Source of the DNA: Cristatella mucedo | Lineage: Eukaryota; Bryozoa; Phylactolaemata; Cristatellidae | Assembly (NCBI GenBank): GCA_009760855.2 | Contig: WPIO01000006.1 | Coordinates: 6,435,001-6,499,000, forward strand | Length of the DNA stretch: 64,000 bases | Direction: 5' to 3' | Shown here: positions 11,701 to 23,300 of the stretch, in pieces | Position numbering within the stretch: position 1 is the stretch's first letter | Layout of the letters: each line of letters begins with the position of its first letter | Position numbers and translations under genes: made by a program | Notes under the pieces: model-generated | Told to the model about the DNA's origin: nothing | Seen by the model: the letters and a program-made list of their open reading frames with translations, nothing else | Databases searched by the model: none

Positions 11701-14700
11701 GAACAGTGACACATTTTAAATTTTAAATATTTGGCAGAAAATTGTTAATACTGCAAAAAATCAAGAGCCTGGTTTTAAATAAAATCACATTATTTTTAAC
11801 TTGTATACTCCAATCAGCTTTTTAAAGCATACTTTAATAAAACAGCGAATTTGTTAGTGAAGAAGGTAAATTATTTTGTATTTGATTTTTCAACTTTCAG
11901 TATAGCTCTTTAATATACGAAGTCGTTGCTGCATGGCAGGGATAAGTTTCTCCGAACATCACAATTATTTCCACCTTCCTTGTTAACACTGTTGTGTGTG
12001 TGCGGCATAAAAGGCATTTTCGACCTGCCTGTTGGGCATCCGGACAAACGTTGGGCCCACGCCGGACAAGTGTCTACCTAATTTCATCACCAGAACGGCA
12101 AGAGAGCTCTGGAATTATGACGGCGAATCCTTAATTGACCTTTATGCATCCTTCATTGACGACTCATTCAGGAGCCTCCAAGCACAGCTGCTCAATAATG
12201 GGAGCTAGTACACTTAGTTCTTCTGGCTCACTCGGCGACCTCTAATTAAAACAGCGTCAAGACCGAGCTGGAGGTATCGGTAAGACAAGGCTGGAATGTC
12301 ATCTGAGATCGGTAACATGGTAATAATAATAATACACTTGATAAAGCGCCCTCAGAGAAGTCAATCTCTTTATAGGCGCTTTAAATTTGCTGCCAAGCGA
12401 AATGCGATTGAATGGTGAATGGTATCATGCTTGATCAACAACATGAATAACATGGTTAAGGGTGACATGCACAGGGTCAGCGTGCGAGTGTGGTAGTGGC
12501 AGCATGCACAGTGTCAGCACTCATAAGCACATAAAGAATGAATCACAGGGACCCACTGAATGCTGTCGTAAATAGTTGGTAAGTCAGGGGATGTCGTGAC
12601 GCAAGTCGGGAGTGAGTTCCAGGCTTAGGGAGGTTGGCATCCTTGATAGGTTTCCATGGCAGTTTACAAGCTTCCCGGCGATCTTTATCTAATAGGCATT
12701 TGAGACCCCTACGCTCGCTACCATAGGCAGGACTGGCCGCCGCAAGCCGAGTTCTCTGTAGGGAGCCACAATATCGGAGAGCTAGCCGCTGGTGGACCCT
12801 CGGAGCGTGCAAACACGCTATCACTGCAAATTAAATTTGGCCCGGTGAAACAATATGTCACAGCTCTTGCTATGGAGTTAGCAGCCGTCGACTACTTTCC
12901 AAACGTCTTTCTTAAGCTGTCTGAGGCAAAGGTCAAAGCAGAAGTAATTGTGGGACTGCAGATATAGAACATCAAGTCAAATTAAGTCCCTGTGAAGTAT
13001 ACTAATACAGAGACACCGGCTTGGAGCAGCTTAGACGCGCGAAGCGGTTCGGGACATACTGAGCGATCACAAGGCAGAATACCATGTAGGGCTGGTTAGG
13101 ACGACGGTCAAGAGCTATGGCACAAGGTCGATGCATGAAGTCGATGTCGTTTTGAAGGCCTTATTCTTGACGTAAACCGCTTGATCGATTTAAGGAAAAA
13201 ACACACTTCACTCGGAGAACAAAGTGGAGAGATGATTCTAGCTTCCAGACACCAAACGCTACTAGCATTTCTTGTCCGTTGCAGAATTCTCTTCCGAAAA
13301 TTGGAAGTTCTTGTGAACATCGTACACGGAAACCAATACAGTTAATACCTGTTTATCCTGACTCTGCTATGGTTCCCTCTTTCTCTTTGTTTCGTGAGAC
13401 GAAATCTGTTGGCTGCCGAATGCATACCGAAAGGCTGTGAGTGCGCTATACAAAACTCTCGTGCGTATCACCCACATTATCTTTATGACTTTGTGGAGTT
13501 AAAGAAGGAGATACATTACATTTAAAACATATCCGTTTATTTTTTTAACCGTAAGGTTTAAGACATAGCGTGCCTATTGACAGCTAAACGCCTACCGCTT
13601 AGGCTCAGCTCCAATGATCTGCGGCCGGAGCCATCATGTCGCCGCCGGCTTAAGCTTCGCCGACTGTCAGCCATGTCTGCCATTTAAGTATGATCGTGCG
13701 TGCCTATTACTGTTGCACCAGCGTCGAAATGCATTCCTATATGCGGTAGTTGTTGCTAGGATTCGCGAATCAGTCACGAACAAAAGAAGTCCAATCAGGA
13801 GCTGCCGCTTAGAGCGGAACTCGCTTGAAGCCCCGCTTATGCTTTGTCTCGAGCCGCCTGACCGATCTACCCCCACCCCCCCCCCCGAGAGATGCAGGGA
13901 ATCACTCAAACTTGGTGGTCATGAGGCCTGATATAACCCCTGCAGCCCATCTTTGGAATTCTCGCTCCATCTGCAATTAACCCTTAATGATATATGTCAA
14001 GATTATTAGCAACGGCCTCGACCTGATTGCCTTGACCGAGACCTGGCTGAAATTAAAACAATTCTCAACCGTAACCGACGCAACCCCGAGTGATATCTCC
14101 TTTTTTCATACCCTTGCAGTAATTTCGAGGCAGATATTCTGTCGAATCTCTTGTTTTAAACTCATCCGACAACAAACTGCCAATGACGGCAATAGTCTGT
14201 CGCCCCCAAGGTACCAATGCCTCATTTCTTTACAGATTTCTCTTATCTCATTTCGATTATGTGAGCAGGAAATCGATCTTTCCTCGTTATGGGTGATGAT
14301 TTTAGCATTTATTTGTGACGACTCGTTTTCTCTTGTGGTTCATATGCATGACTACATTAATATAAACGGTCAAACAATCGACCACATTCTCTTCTACAAC
14401 TGTGTGCTATCATCACCTATTGTTATAAAAGTTTGCTTATCGAACCACTTGCGGACTTCCGTCTACAGTGTGAGTGCCCTCTTCTGCATCTAAAGTCATC
14501 TGGGAGTCGCGAAGCCTCAAAACTCTTGACATTGATGTTGTCCGTGCGAGAATCCATCCTCTTCGCTCCGCTTGCTCCGCTTCCCTCTTCCGAACTGTCA
14601 TCATATTTAAAATGCTTCGACACACCTCTAACTGTCAAGCTCGCCGAGTTTGCACCTCTGAATAAATGCACTGTGCGCCCTCGCCCAGATGGTCTGGTCT

Positions 14701-17700
14701 ATAGTTTACTCCAGACATTAAAAATGTGTAGATCTAAAGCTTGAGAAAGCATGCAAAAGATCAGGACCGGCTGCCCATCGGCATATGCAGTAGGCTCTGC
14801 TTCCTTCATGTCCCGCTGCAATTGGAATGATAACCGCTAAGGCTCGACTGCCCCAATGCAAATTAGGGCCGACTTACGTCAGCCGACCTTAGACTTTATA
14901 CTTTACTAGACGAGGACGAGGCTTTATTGTCATTCGCACTGTCGTCTTCTTGCCGCTCCTATCACTGACACTATGAAGATTAGTGGCAGAGAGCAGCTAA
15001 ACTCTTAAGCCAAAGCGTCAAACCTCGTAAGTAAATTCCTGTTAGGATTTACAGCCAATCCATCCACAGAGACGGCGCCACTTCTTCTTCGGAATGCTGA
15101 CTCGGGTAGTGTTTCTCGTCTAATACGCCTGCATCTTTCGGCAGCTTTTCATGTAATTGATTAGAAAATCCTTCTTCAGTTCCTGTCGCCTCGGCTAGGG
15201 ATCACGGGCACAGTGTTGCAAGGGTTTCGGTAATATTTTAGTGAGAGATTCTAAAGCATTAATGTCAACGGGCAGCGTCCATCCAATGCGCCTCTTTAGT
15301 ACGGTGTACCCAAGGGCTTTGTGCTTGGTCTAGATCTATTCACAATGTATACTTTCCGTCTGTTCAATGTATCGCCAAGCACAATCTAGGCTTTCTCTTC
15401 TATGTCGATGACAAACAGATATTTACATACTTTCTTTATTCACTTCTATGTGGATGACACTCAGTTGTACCTTAGCTTTGACCCTTCCCAGCCCTCCAGC
15501 ACGTTGAATTCTCTCAACTCATTTGATGCATGTATTGATGACACCCGCACATGAATGGCAGCAATTTTTTTTAAATTGAATGATGACAAACCGACTTACT
15601 ATTTATGGGAAAACCAAGCTTGATTCAGAAATTGGAAAGGCTAACGCTCAAAATCAGCTCTTCCAGCATATCTCATGCTGAATCAGCAAGAAATCTAGGT
15701 GTCATGTTCCAAAATGACTTTTTGTTTGACGACCACATCAGCTCCACAATCAAGTCTGCCTACTTTCAGCTACATAGCATTACTAAAATTCGGGCTTGTT
15801 TAGACAGAGATAACGCATCTAAATTGGTCCATGCATTTGTGACAGTCCGTCTTTAGTTCTGTAGCTCACTGTTTGCTGGTCTACCGACCTGTGCACTCAG
15901 GCGCTTACAGCTGGTGCAAAACTCTGCAGGTAGGCTTGTCTGTCGTGAGCGTCGCAGTTGCCACATCACACCACTTCTCGCCGACCTATACTGGCTCTCA
16001 GTCAAGCAATGCATCTATGTCAAGATTTGGTCACTCACTTTTGCTACCCTTCATTCTTTGGCTCCAGCCTACCTATCACATCTGCTCACCCCACAGGCTT
16101 TACCAATTGTTTACCTATACCTCGTGCAAACCTCAAATTCTTTGGAGAGCATGCCTTTACTTCGAATGCTCCCAAAGCCTGGAACTCACTCCCAACTCTC
16201 GTCACGACATCCCCTGACTTGACCACATTTAAAAAGAAACTAAAAACGCACCTATTTATCACAGCATTTAGTGGGTTCACGTGATTCGACGTTAATGTGT
16301 TTATGTGTGCTGACACAGTGCATGCAGCCACTAATGAAACTTGCATGCTGACTCTTTACATGTCACCGCTAACTACGTTATTCTTGTTATTTATTGACCA
16401 TGCTACCGCTAACCATTTGATCGTGCTTCCTTTGCAGCAAATATGCAAATATCTAAAGAGCCTAGAAAGAGAGGTTGAGTTCTCTTAGGGCACTTTATCA
16501 GATTATTATTATTAGTAGTATCATTGATTCCTCTCAGCCTTCCGGCACGTCAAACTCTCTCAACTCCCTTGCTTTAGGTGTTGCTGACGTCTTCGCTTGA
16601 AAGGCAGCGAACTTTTTTCCAAATTGAAGATGATTAAGCAAACTTATCTGTTATGGGTAAACACAGTGTGACTCAGAAATAAGAAAACTCATCAATTAAA
16701 ATGGGCTGTGCCTGCATATCTCCTTTAACATCTGAGCGTCGCGTTCTAACGTGGCCTTTCACTAGACGACCACATCAGCTCCACAGTTAAGTGTGCCTAA
16801 TTTCAGCTCATGTAACTCACCGTGCTGCAAGTCTTCCTTCCTGGCAATAGGCCGGTAACCGCTGGAGGAGAGGTCAGTGGCTGGGTGTCTGTTGCCAGCA
16901 TTGTAGTCACCGCGTTATACCACGTTCTCACCGACCAGCACTGGCTTCCCAGCAGCGCAATGATTTCAAAAGCTCTTTGTCCACTCCCTTTAAGGTTGCT
17001 TGCTCCAGCCTACTTCTCAGAACCAATCCCCAATCAGGTTCAGCATCGAACCACTCGCTACTTTGACTCAAATCATTTAGCTCTGCCTTCAGCCCACCTC
17101 AAATCTTTTGGAGACCGTGCCTTTAGTTTGTGTGCTAGCAAATCCTGGAGCTCACACCCCCACTCGATTGACGTCACGTCATCCTTGACTTGGCATTTAA
17201 TAAGTACTTGCAAACGCACTAGTTCCTCGCAGCATTTGCTGGCTGAATACGTATGGATTGTTTTTTGTCTGTTTATACGTGCTCATACTGTGCATTTTGT
17301 CACTCACCAAATTGAAATGCTACCTCTGAAGTACCTTTAAAGCGATTTAGAGCACTGATGGTTATTTAAAAATGTCTTTAATTTTTGTATTATTATCAAG
17401 ACCAAATTTACAGGCATTTTGTATACTATTTTTTATGCTTGCTAGTCTATAACATGTGGCTCTCGTGGTGCAAGAGAAACCTGAAGATGTTTTAAGGGTT
17501 TAAGCCCGAGGCAGGGCAGTGACCGGGCACAAATTCGTGCCAAATATCCGGCCTTCATTGGGCCGTAAAAGTTGAAAACTAAACGAGGCTCTGGTAGTGT
17601 TTTTATTTAACACTTGTTACCTGTTATTACATAGGATGTGAGCCCTTTATGATTCACTTGTATGGGTACAGGTACTGTTGCTATCCGTCTAGTTGGCCGA

Positions 17701-20306
17701 ACTCCGATTGAGCAGGATTACATTAAACGTGAAAGGAAAGACCGGAATATTTGGCACTTTTATAATTGTTAAATTCAACACGCGCTATGAAGTTTGAAAT
17801 GCACAATTGCATTGCAGTTAGAAGGATCGTTTAGTACTTAGTAATGGTAGCTGACTATTTGGCATTGATAAAAGGTTCGACGGTTGACTTCTTAAAAGCT
17901 GACACTACTTAAAAGCTGACGCTGACGCGGGTAGACTGAATTGTCTCGGAAAAAAGCAACAAATACCGGTTCGTCGTAGATGAGACCAAAGCAAGAAATC
18001 TATATATAAAGCATCTCTCAATTACTTTAATGCTTAGCCACTGAAAAATAAATTGAGAATGACCCGAAATGTTTGCCTCCTATTTATATAAATCAAAAAG
18101 ACAAAACAAAATCAGTTAGGCAATATCGTATATGCTGCTTTTTACTAAATAGTATTGTATACTCACTTCTAGCAGTGTCCTCACAGGCAACCGTGTTCGG
18201 GGGTGTATAGGGTCTTGGGCCAAGGCGGACTGCTATGGCGGTCGTAACAGTCAGTTGCGATTGCAGCACTTCCAGTGGTGATCTTTTGACAGCAGTCAAA
18301 CTAGGACTTCTCGCTTCGCAGGACACATCGCGCTGGAAATTATATAGTACCATTTGGGACCACCATTAGTGGATAAATTTCAATTAGACAGTCGCATGCA
18401 AAATAAATTCGCGGATTCATGCGGTAAGAGTTGCTAGTGAGGTACAGTTATCAAAAAGCCTGCGTCGATGAGCACACTCGAACTTACACTTTAACAAACA
18501 GAAAGCTGGTTATTGCGAACCATTGCGTCAACTTTGAATCACACTATGTTGGACATAAATGCAGGCAAGCGTCAAGCCTAAAGACTATATATTCTTTCAT
18601 GTAATTTGTGAGCCTGTGAATCTGAGAGCCAGCATTCGAGCGTGGTCATGCATCTGTTCGCGTGCGCGTGCATTCGTGCGTGTTCGCGTGTGGATACGTG
18701 CTGTCCTGTGTGCATGTGCATGCGTTTTTGTGTAGATATATGACGGAGGAAGCTTGAAATTTTAGAGGATCAATGAAGGTCCGCACTTATCGGTAAGGGT
18801 TTCGAGAAAGAAAACTCTCCAGCGTGACGCATTTTTGCTTTTTAGCTCGTTTAAGTCACGGGCAGAGGTGGGTGATGATAAAATTATTCGATGTACTTCT
18901 CGAAACTGTGAACTTTTAAGCTAACAATATGCTCTATGTTTATTGAGCAAATGAATGGACAAAACCCAATGGGCTCTTTGCCACTCGGTAGCCGATAGTA
19001 TCGTCTTGTCACGGGTCACTGACCTCGATCTCGAGTGTCGCGCTCTCAGAGCCACTACAGCTCAAACCGATTGACGGCGGATTCAGTGGCGGAGCCAGGA
19101 TTTTTATATCAAGGGGGCCTTGACCCTTACAGAATCTTTACGAAGGGGCGAGAACTGCGAGATTTTCATATGGGCAAAGCTAGACCCACAGTTGAGGAAA
19201 ATCATAGCACGCAATTGCAGTGCGTATTCTACAGGAAGTCGGCTGCTGCCCATCGTGCGGAATTAAAAAGACGTCATTCCATCTCTCGTGCAGACTATCA
19301 GGAGCGTAGGGAATAGGGAACGGCATATTTCGCTGCCCCTCCGTCGGATGGGGAGGGGGACAAATACCCCCTACCCCTGGCTCCGCCACTGAAGACACTT
19401 AACGGGGTGACACCAGTGCAACGTCCAAACTAACGCGGCCGCTAGTGGAGGAGAGCCTTACTCAATCCCCGGCAACTGCACGGCGATACATGGCTGTCAC
19501 CGCTTCGACACCAGAAACTGCACTCACTCTCCGAAATGCAGCCCCGGGCGGGCCAAAGTGTGGCAGGTGTGGGCACTCCATCCATGCTCACTGCGCGCAC
19601 GCGATTTGCTAGATTTGCAGCGGGAGGGTAATGTGGGCTCAGGCAGTGAGCGACAACCTCCGACCTCCAACCTCCGCGCGGAACCTACGTATAGACCTAC
19701 GTCTGCTTGCCTCGCTCGGTGAAGTGAAAGCACGATCTGCTGTACAAAGAATTCGCATCATCCAGCCTTTCCTTTCCTTTCCTTTTCCTAAACAGCCAGC
19801 ATGGCCGATAGGATTTTCGCTCAACATTGTCTGCGAACAGATTTCCTTTGAATAAACGGCTCTTGTGGGCATCCTTCGGCGAAGCTCGTCTAGCCTTTGC
19901 ACAAATCGCGATTCATTCGATCGTCGCATCTGCTTCTGCTCTATCGATATAAAGTGGGAATGTGGGCATTTATAATGTATGCTCGTAGAGAGTGTTCATA
20001 CGTGTGTATACTTTGGTTAGCACTGGAATGCCTTGAGTAACACCTGGGCTGCATACAAGACAACAGCCTACAACTGCCGAAGTCTGCTGCTAAATTTCCC
20101 AGGGGAGGAGCCAGCAACGCACGTACTCGCTCGGTTATCAGCCTATAACTTCAGCTTATGCATAGTATTTTTATGTGTACATTATTGCGTTCTTAAATAT
20201 ATGCATGTATATAAACGTGCATATAGACAAAGGGTTGGATACATGGATATATATTCAGTATACAGATTATTGGCGTGTGTGTATAGCGCATACATTGCAG
20301 ACCTAA

Positions 20307-20369
<63 letters not shown>

Positions 20370-23300
20370 CACACACAAATATATATGTGTGTATGTGTGT
20401 GTATGTGTGTGTGTGTTTGTGTGTGCATACAGGGTATGAATAAGTGTATACAATAACTGAATTCGTTTCATAAAAGTGTAAATTGAACTTATATATGTCT
20501 TATACTATATTCACACGTATGCATTGAAATTTTTCCATATGTGCATGTGGGCGGTACTTGTAATAATAATAATAATGTACTTGATAAAGCACCCTCAGAG
20601 AACTTAATCTCTTTCTAGGCGCTTTACATTTGCTGCAAAGGGAAATGCAATTAAATGGTAAGTACAATCATGCTTGAAAAACAAACAAAATGAATAACAT
20701 GGTTAGGGGTGACATGCACAGGGTCAGCATGCAAATGTGGTTAGTGGCAGCATGCACAGTGTAAGCACGCATAAGCACGTGATGGACGAATCACAGGGAC
20801 CCACTAAATGCTGTCCTAAATAGGTGTGTTTTTAAGTTCCTTTTAAATGTGGTCAGGTCAGGGGATGTTCGGACGCAGGTCGGGAGGAAGTTCCAAGCTT
20901 TGGGAGCATACGAACTAAATGCACGGTCTCCAAAGGATTTGAGGTTTGTACGAGGTATTTCTAGACTGTTGGATTCCGAAAAGTGGGTGGTACGATGCTT
21001 GGCCTGATGGGGGAGTATGTCGGAGAGATAGGCTGGAGCCATAGAATGAAGGGACCTAAAAGTGAGCGACAAAACGTTGAAGTCAATCCGTTGCTTGACT
21101 GGTAGCCAGTGCAAGTCGGCGAGATGTGGAGTAATGTGGCAACTGCGACGCTCACGACAGACAAGCCTAGCTGCCGAGTTTTGCACCAGCTGCAATCGCC
21201 TGATCGCACATGCTGGTAGGCCAGTAAGCAGTGAGTTGCAGGAGTCGAGACGAGATGTCACGAATGCATAGACCAACTTGGACGTGGTGTCCTTATCTAA
21301 AAAAGCCCGAATTTTAGCAATATTATGAAGCTGAAAATAGGCAGATTTGACCGTGGAGCTGATATGGTCGTCTAACGAGAGGTCGCTTTGGAAGTCTATT
21401 TAGACTTGTGTGCTGGTCCGTTTTGAACTTTTAAAATCATCAGACTAATTAAAGAGCCTGCTGGAACGTTTTCCCGCGTCGCGATCACGTGATCAAACTC
21501 GCCAAGCTCACAGCCAAGGCACATTTGGCTTGGAGCTAGTAGAACTTGGGGATGAGTCAGAGGGTGCTTGGAAAAGTAGCGGTCCAGCCAGCAACAGTGA
21601 AGAACACCTTTAGAAGTGTGCCTGAATCAGCATCAGGTTTGGAAGGTGCAATATTCATCCTTTACGATCAGAAAACATCCTTTGCCGCAAATATAACAAG
21701 GGACGTTTACCTGTTGTCCCTTTGAAGCCGATAGTGGCTGTGGAGCTGTCTGCTGAGTCTCCTAAAAAGTTTGAAATTGTGCAGCTCGCGAGCTACTCAC
21801 TCATCAACCATCAAACAAGACCAATCAGAAAGCAGTTCGAGTAAGGATCTCGATGAGACGCTGTAGTTCGACATATTTACATTAATGTATGATGAAGTAA
21901 GAAGAGATTTTTCAAGGGCACATTCTTGCCAAGGTCGCTCCCCTCCCGTGTGCCCAGTACAAATGCCTGTCATCACAAGCTCGGGAAATGAAACGTGCCA
22001 TCTCTCAGCACATATACGGCCTGCTTTCTAAGGTGCTGCTATTTCTCGCAAGCAGATTGAACTGCAAACTAAAAATCAGTGTTACTACTATTTCTGGATC
22101 AAAAGAGAATTGCGCGTTGCTCGCTTCAATTGCAGCTTCAAAGTCTGACTGCGCTTAAGTATATTTTGCGACAAATATGCTAAGTTCCTTAACTTTTGAA
22201 GGTATATACTTTGTAAGTGAACAATGATTTGAGAATATTCTATCAACTGTTTTTTCAAATATTTACTTTTTCTCCTTTCCTCCTAAATAAAGTTCTAGAA
22301 GTATAAGATAAAGACATTTATAATAAATGAAAAACAAGTCTTTTGAATCAAATTTAGAAACTGAAAAATTTACTATAATATATAATGACTAATTTTTTGG
22401 AATGTAGTGAGAAAAGCGGAAAACCATTGACATCAGACGGCGGCGCGGGACGCTCGAAAGCCGACCATATTGGTCTGTGAACGTGATGGCTAATATTTCA
22501 GGGCTACTGTAATGATAGCAACAAGCTCCAGTCCGTTATTATGAACCTGCCAGCCAGCCAGCACATCAAGAGTTTCGCGGAAGCGAGTTCAGCAGTGGTT
22601 AAATTTCTCAGAAAGTGCTGAAGATTTGACAATGGATGAATGTGAGCGAAATGGTGCACTTGCGAGCATCAGTGGAAAATTGCAAGATAGAAAATGAAGT
22701 TATCCGAGGAAAAATTGCAGATTCACGTAAATATTTGGTGGTCAATCATAGGATATAAGCAATAAAAAATATTATTCATTTTTATAGCGCCCTCAGGTAA
22801 CTTCATCTCTTTTCAGGCGCTTCTCATGTGTCACGAGGCTCGAGCCCACGACCTCTGCCAGACCCTTGATCGGGGCGAGCGCCTTAACCACTGGACCAAA
22901 CCAGTTTCTGATATACTTTGTCAGATAAGCTAAAACCAGATAAGTATCCACTTTTATTCTCTTAAAAACTTGACGGAGGCACCAAAATGCCTTTTGTTAT
23001 GTCCAGCCTTCACTACAATCGTAACACCTTTTTATAATAAATTGTGTCCAAGAATTGAAGGCTTAGCAAGCACGTCACCAACAAAACTCATAAAGAGTAG
23101 CATGGTTATATTTCTCGATTAGAAATAGGTAAACAAATTTGGCTTCAAGCATCGCCTGTGTTAGGACTATTACAGCAATGCGCTCAAGGGAGATCTATAG
23201 CTGGCAAAGCAGTCTACTCTGCTTTCAAATTTCGGGTTCGTGGATACATAGTCACAAACTATCAACTATGAGACATACGAGTTGCAGGACGTCGTTAGTT

